A DNA stretch of 62,915 bases from Phenylobacterium sp. (GTDB taxonomy: Bacteria > Pseudomonadota > Alphaproteobacteria > Caulobacterales > Caulobacteraceae), in contig NZ_JAUYAW010000033.1 of NCBI RefSeq assembly GCF_030693405.1, forward strand, positions 1-62,915, given 5' to 3'. Below the pieces are notes generated by a model. It was not told where the DNA came from and did not search any database. It saw only the letters and a list, made by a program, of their open reading frames with translations. The position numbers were made by a program, and so were the translations under genes. Each line of letters opens with the position of its first letter. Position 1 is the first letter of the stretch. Positions 26,871 to 35,308 of this stretch are shown one piece after another.

Positions 26871-27593
26871 TCAGGCCTTCGCTGCCTTGGGGGGCAGGGC
26901 GCCCACCAGGGCCTCGGCCTGGCGGGTGGCGGCCGACAGCCTGGCCGACCAGTCTGCGCCCAGGGCGGCGATCTCGGCCTCACCGGCGTCCGGCGGCACG
27001 TGCAGCGGGCCCGCCCACACCACCACGCCTCGCCCGAAGGGGGCCGGAAGATTGACCTGGTCCCAGGTGTCCAGCCGCAGGGCGGGGTGGGCGGCCATGC
27101 CCATCAGGAAGACCGGAGCGGCCGTGCGCTTGGCGATCTGCAGGGCGCCCGAGGCGATCACCTCATGGGGTCCGCGGGGGCCGTCGGGGGTGATGATCAG
27201 GGCGCCGCCGCCGCCGACAAAGTTCAGGGCCTCGCGGAAGCCGGCCACGGCGGCCCTGGCCTTGGAGGCGTCGCCCTTTTTGGCCGAGGACATGCGGATG
27301 GCCGGAAAGCCCGCCCGCTCCAGGGCCTGGGCGACGAATTCGCCGTCCGCCGAGGGCGAGATCAGGGCCTTGGTCCCCGCCTTGCGCCACCACTGCGGCG
27401 CTACCGACAGGCACAGGGGAATGCGGCCGTGCCAGAACAGGGCGACGGCCCCCGATGGCCCCGACAGCACTGGCTCGACGCAATCGACGTTCACATGCCG
27501 CCAGCGCACCGTGCGCAGGACCAGCTTCAGATAGGCCGCCAGCAGCCAGCCCAGAAAGCTCTGGACGCCCGGTCGGCGCAGCAGCCCCTTCAC
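26871..27593 (-). CDS. Lysophospholipid acyltransferase-family protein (DUF374)
   Basis: 240 residues with one N-terminal hydrophobic helix (about 10-27). Motifs of the DUF374/LPLAT family are present: FWHGRIPL (in place of the usual HxxxxD start), ISPSADGEFVAQALERAGF and TPDGPRGPHEV. In alphaproteobacteria this family is commonly encoded next to waaA and lpxK, and is thought to act in lipid A or phospholipid acylation. Start overlaps the msbA stop by four bases. Confidence 0.83.
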   Translation of the reverse strand: MKGLLRRPGVQSFLGWLLAAYLKLVLRTVRWRHVNVDCVEPVLSGPSGAVALFWHGRIPLCLSVAPQWWRKAGTKALISPSADGEFVAQALERAGFPAIRMSSAKKGDASKARAAVAGFREALNFVGGGGALIITPDGPRGPHEVIASGALQIAKRTAAPVFLMGMAAHPALRLDTWDQVNLPAPFGRGVVVWAGPLHVPPDAGEAEIAALGADWSARLSAATRQAEALVGALPPKAAKA

Positions 27594-29371
27594 GCGGCGC
27601 TCTCCGTCTCCAGGTCCTGGCTCTTGGCCAGGCGGGCATAGAGGCCCTCGGCCCGAACCAGGCTGGCATGGTCGCCGGTCTCCACCACCTGGCCCTTGTC
27701 GATCACATAGATGCGGTCGGCGCCGCGCACGGTCGACAGGCGATGGGCGATCAGCATGGTGGTCCGACCGGCCATCAGGCGGGTCAGGGCGGCCTGCACC
27801 TGGGCCTCGCTCTCGGTGTCCAGCGCGCTGGTGGCCTCATCCAGCAGCAGGATCGGGGCGTCCTTTAGGAAGGCCCGGGCGATGGCGATCCGCTGGCGCT
27901 GGCCGCCGGACAGCCGCGCCCCGGCCTCGCCCACCAGTGTGGCGTAGCCCTCGGGCAGGCTTTCGATGAAGTCATGGGCCGCGGCCGCCCGGGCGGCGGC
28001 CTCGATCTCGGCCTGACTGGCGTCGGGGCGCGCATAGGCGATGTTGGCCCGGATCGTGTCGTCGAACAGGAAGGGCTCCTGGGTCACCAGGGCGATCTGG
28101 TCGCGCAAGGACGCCAGGGCGAGATTGCGCACATCGGTTCCGTCCACGCTCACCTGGCCGCCCGTCACGTCATAGAAGCGCGGGATCAGGTTCAGGATGG
28201 TGCTCTTACCCCCGCCCGACGGTCCGACGAGCGCGACGGTCTCGCCGCGGCTGGCGGTGAGGCTCACCCCGGTCAGGGCCGGGGCGCCCTCCCCATAGGC
28301 GAAGCTGACATTCTCGAACGCGATGGCGCCGTCGCTGCGGGTCAGGGGCCGGGGGCTGACCGGCTCGCGGATCAGCGGCTCTACATCCAGGGCGGCGAAC
28401 AGCCGGCGCGCGCCCGCCAGACCCTCGGCGAAGACGGTCTGCAGATTGGCCAGCTGCCGCAGGGACTGGGACGCCATGCCGAGCGCGCCGATGAAGGCCA
28501 CGAATGCCCCCACATTCATCGCACCGCTGGCGGCCCGCCAGCCGGCATAGGCCATGACCGCGGCCACGATCAGGGTCATCAGGGTCTCGGTGGCCGGCGC
28601 CGCGGCGGCGCGGGCGTTGGCGCCCTTGACCAGATGGGCCTGGCGCCTGGCCACCACCTCGGCGACGCGCGCCTCTTCGAAGGCCTCGCGGTTCTCGATC
28701 TTCACCACCCGAACCCCGTCCAGGCTCTCCATGATGGCGGTCGAGAGCGCCGAGGTCTCGGCCATGGCGCCCCGGGCGGCCTTGGTGGTCTTCTTGGAGA
28801 ACCGCCGCATGATGCCCGTCGCCAGGGGCGCGGCCAGCAGGATGGCCAGCGTCAGGATCGGGTCATTGGACAGCATGACCAGCACCGCGCCGATCACGGT
28901 CAGGAAGTGCTGGGTGTAGTTGACCAGCCCCGAAGTCGCCGCCTCGCGGATCAGGCCGGCGTCATAGAGCACCGAGGAGACATAGGCGCCCGAATGCTGC
29001 CCCCGCAGCCGGGCGAGGTCGGCCCGCACCAGCTTGCCAAACAGCTGCACCTGCACATCGCCCACCACCCCATTGCCGATCCGGTTGACCAGGGAGGCCT
29101 GGGTCACCTGGGCGACCCCGCGCAGGATGGCGTAGCCGGCGATGGCCAGCGGAATGGCCCAGATGGCGCCGGGCTTCTGCTCCACCAGCAGGTCGTTGAT
29201 CGCCGGCTCCAGGATCTGCACCAGCTTGGCGCTGGAAAAGGCGACGATGACGGCGGCCACCAGCGCCAGGGCGAAGCCCTTCCAGCGCGGCTTCAGATAG
29301 ACCTGCGCGATGCGGCCGATCAGGACGCGGGCGGGCGTCTGGACCGGCTCCGGTGTGGCCGTGGAACTCAT
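27590..29371 (-). CDS. msbA: Lipid A export ABC transporter, MsbA-like
   Basis: 593 residues as a half-transporter: six membrane helices (about 15-300) and an ATPase with Walker A GPSGGGKST, Q-loop VTQEPFLFDD, signature LSGGQRQR, Walker B ILLLDEATSALD and switch His IAHRLSTV. Start ATG 29371 is preceded by CCAGGACC; an ATG at 29401 would add ten residues. First gene of an operon with LPLAT, waaA and lpxK, so lipid A flipping is the likely job, although many type I exporters look alike. Confidence 0.87.
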   Translation of the reverse strand: MSSTATPEPVQTPARVLIGRIAQVYLKPRWKGFALALVAAVIVAFSSAKLVQILEPAINDLLVEQKPGAIWAIPLAIAGYAILRGVAQVTQASLVNRIGNGVVGDVQVQLFGKLVRADLARLRGQHSGAYVSSVLYDAGLIREAATSGLVNYTQHFLTVIGAVLVMLSNDPILTLAILLAAPLATGIMRRFSKKTTKAARGAMAETSALSTAIMESLDGVRVVKIENREAFEEARVAEVVARRQAHLVKGANARAAAAPATETLMTLIVAAVMAYAGWRAASGAMNVGAFVAFIGALGMASQSLRQLANLQTVFAEGLAGARRLFAALDVEPLIREPVSPRPLTRSDGAIAFENVSFAYGEGAPALTGVSLTASRGETVALVGPSGGGKSTILNLIPRFYDVTGGQVSVDGTDVRNLALASLRDQIALVTQEPFLFDDTIRANIAYARPDASQAEIEAAARAAAAHDFIESLPEGYATLVGEAGARLSGGQRQRIAIARAFLKDAPILLLDEATSALDTESEAQVQAALTRLMAGRTTMLIAHRLSTVRGADRIYVIDKGQVVETGDHASLVRAEGLYARLAKSQDLETESAA

Positions 29372-29466
29372 GGTCCTGGCGTCGTCCGTCACGGCCCGCA
29401 AGTCAAGTAAGCCCCGGGGCCAGACGCGGCCTCAAGGCTTCCGTTCAGGCCCCCGACCGCCTAGTT

Positions 29467-30156
29467 ATGCGGCAAATCCCGGAGCGCCCCTTGGCCCAAT
29501 TCGACCTCAGCACCCCCGAAGGCCGCAAGCGCGCCCGGCGGGACTATATGTGGAACGACCACGCCTTCCTGCGCCTGCGCTTCCAGAACGCCCACTGGAT
29601 CAGCGACGAACTGGTGCGCACCAACCAGCCCTCGCCCGAGCAGCTGGCCGGCTGGAAAGCTCGCGGTATCAAGACCATCATCAACCTGCGCGGCGGTTTC
29701 GACGGCAGCTTCTATGTGCTGGAGAAGGAGGCCTGCGCGCAGCTGGGCCTGACCCTGGTGGACTTCACCATCACCTCGCGCGAGGTGCCTAGCCGCGCCC
29801 GCGTCCTGGGCGCCCGCGACCTCTTCCAGTCCATCGAGTACCCCGCCCTGATGCACTGCAAGTCCGGGGCGGACCGGGCCGGCATCATGAGCGTCTTCTA
29901 CATGCACTTCCGCAAGGGCAAGCCGATCGCCGAGGCCCTCGACCAGCTGCACCTGCGCTACCTGCACATGAAGGCCGGCAAGACCGGCGTGCTCGACTAT
30001 GTGTTCGAACGCTACCTGGCCGAGGGCGAGCCCGCCGGCCTGTCCTTCGTCGAATGGGTGGAAAGCCCCGCCTACCAGCCCGACGCCATGAAGGCCGACT
30101 TCCGCAGCCAATGGTGGGGCAACTTCTTCACCGAGCGCCTGCTGAAGCGGGAGTAG
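29467..30156 (+). CDS. Tyrosine-phosphatase-fold (CX5R) phosphatase
   Basis: 229 residues, soluble, beginning at ATG 29467. The phosphatase signature HCKSGADRAG is intact: nucleophile Cys131 and Arg137 (CX5R), with a preceding RTNQPSPEQLAGWKARGIKTIINLR region of the dual-specificity/PTP-like fold. It is divergent from the msbA operon across 95 bases. In C. crescentus a PTP homologue, CtpA, is needed for normal envelope and for trimming lipid A phosphates; the location beside lipid A genes makes an equivalent role attractive, but orthology was not tested. The substrate could be lipid, protein or phosphoinositide-like. Confidence 0.8.
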   Translation: MRQIPERPLAQFDLSTPEGRKRARRDYMWNDHAFLRLRFQNAHWISDELVRTNQPSPEQLAGWKARGIKTIINLRGGFDGSFYVLEKEACAQLGLTLVDFTITSREVPSRARVLGARDLFQSIEYPALMHCKSGADRAGIMSVFYMHFRKGKPIAEALDQLHLRYLHMKAGKTGVLDYVFERYLAEGEPAGLSFVEWVESPAYQPDAMKADFRSQWWGNFFTERLLKRE

Positions 30157-30173
30157 GGAGCGGGGGCCGCCTC

Positions 30174-30458
30174 CTACCGCACCGTTTCCTTCTCCTTCGG
30201 CGCCGATACCTTCTGGGGCTTGGCCTGGGCCTTAGGCTTCGGCAGCAGGCGGAACCTCGACTGGCACCAGGCGAAGTCGATGCCGACATCGATCAGGGCG
30301 TCTGAGCGGCCGCAGGGGCAGACGAAATCCATCACCGCCCGGACCCGATAGGTCTCGCCGGCCTGCAGGGGCACGGGGCGTCCCGTGGCGTGATTGGGGG
30401 CCGCATTGACGCACAGAACCAGATCGCCAGGGCCGACCGCGTCGCTCATCGCATCCAT
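30174..30458 (-). CDS. Small conserved protein of unknown function
   Basis: 94 residues with start ATG 30458 (ATG 30449 is equally possible). Not recognised as a named family. Visible features are a beta-rich central part 'GDLVLCVNAAPNHATGRPVPLQAGETYRVRAV', which resembles a small SH3-like/barrel fold, a CPCG cysteine pair plus two further cysteines that could bind a metal, and a Lys/Pro-rich tail. The open frame upstream runs through a dispersed repeat and is not part of the gene. It converges on the phosphatase gene with 17 bases between. Confidence 0.55.
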   Translation of the reverse strand: MDAMSDAVGPGDLVLCVNAAPNHATGRPVPLQAGETYRVRAVMDFVCPCGRSDALIDVGIDFAWCQSRFRLLPKPKAQAKPQKVSAPKEKETVR

Positions 30459-30800
30459 CCATTTCGTCGGCGGCAGTCTAAACCTATCGCCGCCCGCGAC
30501 AAAGGCCGTCTCGGCCCAGCCTTCAAGGGCCAAAGCCGTCTTCGTGTCCTTCGCGCCCCTTCGTGCCCTTCGTGTCCCCCTCTTCCCCCAGCCTCCGCCC
30601 CCCCACCGCCGGTGACGGTCCTGTGTCCGATGGGCGACAATTGGCGCCGTGACGCTCCCTGATCCCCGTGCCAGGATGCCTGGGTCGGCCGTCGCGGCCA
30701 GTGGGGCGCGGGCCGGCCAGGGTGTCGGCGGCTTCGTCGATGATCCTGCCCAAAACATAAGAAGCCCGGCGACATGATCGGGCGCGGGAAGGAAACGAAG
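30459..30800. other. Intergenic tract with dispersed repeat and no clear gene
   Basis: About 340 bases between divergent genes. It contains the GGACACGAAGGGCACGAAG-type repeat at 30540-30588 and GC-rich DNA. A spurious reading frame runs through it on the minus strand but its residues (GTRRARRGAKDTK) are simply the translated repeat. Promoters of both flanking genes must lie here; none is clear. Confidence 0.5.
30540..30588 (-). repeat. Dispersed CACGAAGG-type repeat, copy 1
   Basis: On the minus strand this reads as an AGAGGGGGACACGAAGGGC start followed by ACGAAGG and GGACACGAAG repeats, an internally repeating unit of about 9-10 bases. A second copy lies at 47774-47810 on the plus strand, sharing about 27 consecutive bases apart from one extra G. 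Repeats of this kind are scattered in intergenic DNA of many proteobacteria. Confidence 0.7.
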
Positions 30801-31541
30801 ATGCGCGTCGCACATGAGGCGACGGGGGAGGGGACGACTCTGGTCGGTCCGTCCTTCCCGTCGCGCCACCGCGCCGGTCCCCTGAGCGGGGCGGCCTATC
30901 TGGACGCCTTCGTCCCCCTGCTGGTCGATCTCTACGGCGAGGGCTGGTGCGCCGGGGGCAATCTCTCGGTCCTGTTCAAGGCCGCCGCCCAGGACGGCGA
31001 GATGCTGAGCGCCCAGGCCACGCCCGGGCGGGAGCGGGCGAGGCTAGAGATGCGCAGCGCGGCCATGGCCCTGATCTGCCAGGGCACCGGCGCCGACCAT
31101 GCCGATGCGGGCTCGGAGCTCTCCCGCCGGCTGCTGACCCAGGAGGCCGCGCCCCGCAGCGCCATCCGCATCCTGGCGGGGGTGAGCATCGGCGCCGAGA
31201 TCCACGATCTGGCCCTCAGCCTGCCGGGCGCCGCCGCCGGCGCGGCCCTGTCGCCCTCTGAGGTGGTCGAGCTGGCGGCCGCCGCCCTCTCGCCCGTCGT
31301 TGGCGCCGACCTCGCCCACAAGGGCCAGCTGGGCGGGGTGGAGATCCAGTTCCTCGAGGGTCCCCTGCGCGCAGGCGCCGCCTATCTCGCCCGCACCCGC
31401 CTGCACGCCATCACCGAAAGCCCCGAGGCTGAGGCCTGCTGGTTCGACGTGCTGATCGCCGATCCTAAGGCCGGCAAGGATCAGGCCCGGGTCACCTTCT
31501 GCCTGCGCTTCATGAAGACCGCCTCGCCGCTCTGGACCTGA
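30801..31541 (+). CDS. Predicted hotdog-fold acyl-CoA-binding protein (MaoC/thioesterase-like)
   Basis: 246 residues; ATG 30801 follows AAGGAAACGAAG. No motif is strong enough for a firm name. The two halves (about 25-105 and 125-246) have the shape of double-hotdog proteins, and the C-terminal half with 'GADLAHKGQLGGVEIQFLEGPLRAGAAYLART' and 'ARVTFCLRFMKTASPLW' resembles hotdog acyl-dehydratase-like proteins. No catalytic Asp-His pair of hydratase 2 was found with confidence. It may bind an acyl thioester without catalysis. Alone on the plus strand; function uncertain. Confidence 0.5.
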   Translation: MRVAHEATGEGTTLVGPSFPSRHRAGPLSGAAYLDAFVPLLVDLYGEGWCAGGNLSVLFKAAAQDGEMLSAQATPGRERARLEMRSAAMALICQGTGADHADAGSELSRRLLTQEAAPRSAIRILAGVSIGAEIHDLALSLPGAAAGAALSPSEVVELAAAALSPVVGADLAHKGQLGGVEIQFLEGPLRAGAAYLARTRLHAITESPEAEACWFDVLIADPKAGKDQARVTFCLRFMKTASPLWT

Positions 31542-31551
31542 ACCCTGGCCT

Positions 31552-32454
31552 TCAGCGCCGGCGCAGCTGGACGAAGTACTCCCGGTCGAACAGCCGGTAA
31601 TAGAGCCAGGCCGGCAGGCGGTCATAATAGGGCTGCACGTCGGCGATGATCCTGGCCTGGGAGGCGTGCACGTCCAGCAGGGCCCGCTTGGTCAGGGCCT
31701 CACCGGCGATATTCACCGCCATCTGCGGCGCCGGCAGGCCCGTATCCTTGCCCTTGGGATAATTGTTGCGGAAGGCCTCCACCAGCCGCAGGGCCAGCCG
31801 CACCAGGGCCTTGGGCAGGGTCACCTGATAGAGCAGGCGCGGCCAGGCGCCCTCGCGGGTCGGGGTCTCGAACAGCTCGCGCACCCACACGCCGGTGCGC
31901 ACATGGTCGGGATGGCCGTAGAAACCGACCTTCTCGTCAAAGCTCACCAGCACCTGCGGACGATAGCGGCCGATCAGCTCGGCGATGGCCGCCTTGGGTT
32001 TTGCAGGATCGATCCGCGACAGGCCGCCATCGGGAAAGTCCAGCACCTCGACCGCGTCGGCGCCCAGCAGGGCCCCGGCGGCCTTGGCCTCCTGGATGCG
32101 CACCTTGGCCAGTTCGGCCGGCGCATAGCCCGTGTCCTGCGCCGCCTCGCCCCGGGTCAGATAGACCAGCACCACCCGGGCCCCGGCCTTGGCCATCTGG
32201 GCGAGCGCACCGGCGCAGGTGATCTCGTCGTCCGGATGGGCCCAGATGGCCAGCACGGTGACCCCCTCGCCAACGCCCGGCAGGACATGGGTCTTGGGCA
32301 CCGACTCGTCGTTCAGCTGACCCCTGGCCAGCAGGAAGCCGCCCACCAGGGCGGTGGGCAGGGCCACAGCGGTCAGCAGACCCCAGGGCAGGCCGCCCCG
32401 TCGGTCGCCTGCGCCTGTCCGTCCGGCCCTGGCTCGCACAGCCCTATCCCCCAT
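31552..32454 (-). CDS. PIG-L family N-acetylglucosaminyl deacetylase-like protein
   Basis: 300 residues. One membrane helix (about 22-43) places the catalytic domain probably on the periplasmic face. The zinc motif AHPDDE (H73, D75, D76) and the second histidine motif GHPDH near 175 are both intact, so it should remove an acetyl (or acyl) group from an amino sugar. Its start lies 11 bases inside the end of the upstream PLP enzyme gene, indicating translational coupling. Substrate unknown; a GlcNAc-type glycolipid is the family norm. Confidence 0.85.
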   Translation of the reverse strand: MGDRAVRARAGRTGAGDRRGGLPWGLLTAVALPTALVGGFLLARGQLNDESVPKTHVLPGVGEGVTVLAIWAHPDDEITCAGALAQMAKAGARVVLVYLTRGEAAQDTGYAPAELAKVRIQEAKAAGALLGADAVEVLDFPDGGLSRIDPAKPKAAIAELIGRYRPQVLVSFDEKVGFYGHPDHVRTGVWVRELFETPTREGAWPRLLYQVTLPKALVRLALRLVEAFRNNYPKGKDTGLPAPQMAVNIAGEALTKRALLDVHASQARIIADVQPYYDRLPAWLYYRLFDREYFVQLRRR

Positions 32455-33691
32455 AGCGCGCCTCCGCCGGACGGGCGCCGTCGTCCCTGGCCATCTGGGT
32501 CGCCCAGGCCAGGTCCGCCAGATAGGTATCGGCGACGGACTTGTGAACCGGCGACAGCATCAGGTGCAGGCCGGCCGGCTCAGTCACCGCACTGGTCACC
32601 CAGCCGCGCCCATAGAGGTGCTTGAGCACCGCGAACGGATTCACATCCTCCCGGGTAAAGGACAGGATGCCCAGCTGCGGATCGCCCAGCAGGCGCCAGC
32701 CTTGGGCCTGCGCCCCCTCGCCGATCGCGCGGCGGGCGTCGGTCACCTCGGCGTGCTTGGCCCGGTAACCCTCGATCCCCAGCACATTCATCACCGCCCA
32801 GGCCGCGGCGATGGCGCCGCCGGGCCGGGTGCCGGCCAAGGTGGGGGTGACCATCTTGCCCGCCGGCCAGTCGCCGACCTCGAAGATCATGTGCGCCCGC
32901 AGATCCTCGCTGCGGAAGAAGACGGTCGACGCCCCCTTGGCGCAGTAGCCGTACTTGTGGAGGTCCGCCGACATCGACCAGACGCCGGGAACCTCGAAGT
33001 CGAACGGCGGGACATCCCCGCCGTTCATGCGCACGAAGGGGGCGATATAGCCGCCGACACAGGCGTCCACATGCAGCCAGACGCCCCGCCGCTCGGCCAG
33101 CGCGCCGAGCGCCTCTATGGGGTCGATCAGGCCATAGGGAAAACAGGGCGCCGAGCCGACCATCATGATCGTCTGGCCATCGATCGCCGCCTCCATGGCC
33201 GCCGGATCGGCCAGCAGGTCCTTCAGCGGCGTGCGCCGCACCTCGATCTCCATCACCGCGCACGCCTTGTCGAAGGCCGGATGGGCCGAGCGGGGCAGGA
33301 CGAGGTTCAGCTTACCCGTCAGGCCGCGCACCTTGCGGGCATGGTCCCGGGCGGCCTTCACCGCCATCAGGATCGAATCGGTGCCGCCGCTGGTCATGTT
33401 GCCGACGCACCCCGCCTCGCCGTGGAGCAGGCCAAGGCCAAAGCCCACCACCTCGGCCTCCATCTGCTTCAGGCTCGGAAAGGCGGCCGGCCCCAGGCCG
33501 TTCTCGGAGGCGAACTTGGCGTAGGCCTCCTTCTGCACCTGCTCGATCTCCGGGCCGGCGTTGAAGACATAGACCGCAGCCTTGCCCTCGCGCCACTTCA
33601 CGTCGCCCTGGCCCATCTGGTCCATGCGGGCGGACACCTCGGCCCAGGGCGCGCCCCCATTCGGCAGGCCCTTCGTCGGCAAGATCGTCAT
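32444..33691 (-). CDS. PLP-dependent decarboxylase/aldolase, sphingosine-1-phosphate-lyase-like
   Basis: 415 residues, fold-type I PLP enzyme of the group II decarboxylase superfamily. Phosphate-binding GNMTSGGTDSI is near 97-107, the cofactor aspartate is in WLHVDACVGG (D209), and the Schiff-base lysine is Lys246 in SADLHKYGYCAKG. The SADxHKYGYxxKG motif is characteristic of S1P lyases rather than glutamate decarboxylases. It has no membrane anchor, unlike the eukaryotic enzyme. Caulobacteria make sphingolipids, so breakdown of a phosphorylated long-chain base is a reasonable inference. Overlaps the PIG-L gene by 11 bases. Confidence 0.8.
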   Translation of the reverse strand: MTILPTKGLPNGGAPWAEVSARMDQMGQGDVKWREGKAAVYVFNAGPEIEQVQKEAYAKFASENGLGPAAFPSLKQMEAEVVGFGLGLLHGEAGCVGNMTSGGTDSILMAVKAARDHARKVRGLTGKLNLVLPRSAHPAFDKACAVMEIEVRRTPLKDLLADPAAMEAAIDGQTIMMVGSAPCFPYGLIDPIEALGALAERRGVWLHVDACVGGYIAPFVRMNGGDVPPFDFEVPGVWSMSADLHKYGYCAKGASTVFFRSEDLRAHMIFEVGDWPAGKMVTPTLAGTRPGGAIAAAWAVMNVLGIEGYRAKHAEVTDARRAIGEGAQAQGWRLLGDPQLGILSFTREDVNPFAVLKHLYGRGWVTSAVTEPAGLHLMLSPVHKSVADTYLADLAWATQMARDDGARPAEARYGG

Positions 33692-33846
33692 GGGTTGGCC
33701 CTCCCCGGGGCTGGTCGGCCGCTTTGCGGCTCTGATCGTTTCAGCCCCTCAAGGTGGCACAACCCAGGGGGTTCGCAAGAGCAGGCAGGCTTGACCTCGC
33801 CGGCGGCGGAGGCCAAGCCCTTTGGCCTCGACGGGAGGGGGACACC

Positions 33847-35127
33847 ATGTCGCAAGGGATCGAGGCGCTGAAGGCGCCCTCCAATCGCCGCGTGCTGGGC
33901 GCAAGCCTGGTGGGCACGGCGGTGGAATTCTACGACTTCTACATCTACGCCACGGCCGCGGCCCTGGTGTTCGGCCCGCTGTTCTTCCCGGCGGCCTCCC
34001 CCTCGGCCCAGCTGCTCTCCTCCTACGCCACCTTCGCCATCGCCTTCTTCGCAAGGCCCGTGGGCGCGGCGCTGTTTGGCCACTATGGCGACCGGATCGG
34101 CCGCAAATCCACGCTTGTCGCCTCCCTGATGCTGATGGGGGTCTCGACCTTCGCCATCGCCTTCCTGCCCACCTACGCCACCGCCGGCTGGATCGCCCCG
34201 GCCCTGCTCTGCCTCCTGCGGTTTGGCCAGGGGCTGGGCCTGGGCGGCGAGTGGGGCGGCGCGGCCCTGCTGGCGGTGGAGAATGCGCCGCCCGGCTGGA
34301 AGGCGCGCTTTGGCATGTTCCCGCAGCTTGGCGCGCCGGTGGGCTTCATCGCCGCCAACGGCCTGTTCCTCATCCTGGGCCTCCTGCTGACCCCGGAACA
34401 GTTCATCGCCTGGGGCTGGCGGATCCCCTTCCTGCTCAGCGCCGTGCTGGTGGGCGTCGGCCTCTGGGTGCGCCTGAAGCTCACCGAGACCCCGGCCTTC
34501 TCCAAGGCCCTGGAGGAAGCCCCCCCGCCCAAGACCCCCCTGTTCGAACTCCTGGCCCGTCATCCCCTGGAGACGTTGGGCGGCACCTTCGCCGTGGTGG
34601 CCTGCTTCGCCACCTACTACCTCTCGACCTCCTTCGCCCTGGGCTACGGCGTCACCACCCTCGGCTATTCGCGGGAAGCCTTCCTGGCCATCCAGCTGGG
34701 CGCCATCCTGTTCATGGCCGTCGGCATCATCATCGCCGGCTACTGGTCGGACGCCACCACGCCGCGGGGCGTGCTCATGTGGGGCTGCGGCATGGTGATC
34801 GTCGCAGGGCTCCTGCTGGCGCCCATGCTGGGCTCGGGCTCGCTCCTGCTGGTGTTCGGCTTCCTGTCGCTCAGCCTGTTCTGCATGGGCTTCGTCTATG
34901 GGCCGCTGGGCGCCTTCCTGCCGGGCCTGTTCCCGGCGCGGGTCCGCTACACCGGCGCCTCGGTCGCCTTCAACGTCGGCGGCATCCTGGGCGGCGGCCT
35001 CGCCCCCCTGGTGGCCCAGCTCCTGGCCGACCGCGGCGGCCTGGTCCCCGTCGGCTTCTATCTCGGCGCCGCCGCCCTGGTCAGCCTGGTGGCGCTGGCG
35101 CCCCTGCGCCGGACGGTGGAGGACTGA
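33847..35127 (+). CDS. MFS transporter, metabolite:H+ symporter (MHS) family
   Basis: 426 residues, about twelve membrane helices. The N-terminal GTAVEFYDFYIYATAAALVFGPLFFP is typical for MHS-family transporters (ShiA, ProP, KgtP), and the loop 2-3 motif GHYGDRIGRKSTL is the MFS signature. Starts at ATG 33847 with GGGAGGGG upstream; the frame is open further 5' without a start of comparable quality. Likely imports an organic acid or betaine with protons; the substrate cannot be told. Confidence 0.87.
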   Translation: MSQGIEALKAPSNRRVLGASLVGTAVEFYDFYIYATAAALVFGPLFFPAASPSAQLLSSYATFAIAFFARPVGAALFGHYGDRIGRKSTLVASLMLMGVSTFAIAFLPTYATAGWIAPALLCLLRFGQGLGLGGEWGGAALLAVENAPPGWKARFGMFPQLGAPVGFIAANGLFLILGLLLTPEQFIAWGWRIPFLLSAVLVGVGLWVRLKLTETPAFSKALEEAPPPKTPLFELLARHPLETLGGTFAVVACFATYYLSTSFALGYGVTTLGYSREAFLAIQLGAILFMAVGIIIAGYWSDATTPRGVLMWGCGMVIVAGLLLAPMLGSGSLLLVFGFLSLSLFCMGFVYGPLGAFLPGLFPARVRYTGASVAFNVGGILGGGLAPLVAQLLADRGGLVPVGFYLGAAALVSLVALAPLRRTVED

Positions 35128-35308
35128 CCCCTAGCGGAAGGGGCCGAGATACGTTGGACCATCGCGGTTCGGCAGGTCTGCTTTCTGGCTGTGCGCTGCG
35201 GTCCGCGTTCGGCTCCGGGCTCGGTGACGGGATTCGACCCCAGTCGGACGTTGGCAGCGTCTGTTTTCGGGGGCTGTTCATCTAGCAGGGGCCAGCTAGG
35301 CTCTGGTC
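35128..35308. other. Lower-GC intergenic region, nothing recognisable
   Basis: 181 bases after the transporter. GC content drops relative to neighbours. No hairpin terminator, promoter or repeat could be supported. Confidence 0.4.
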
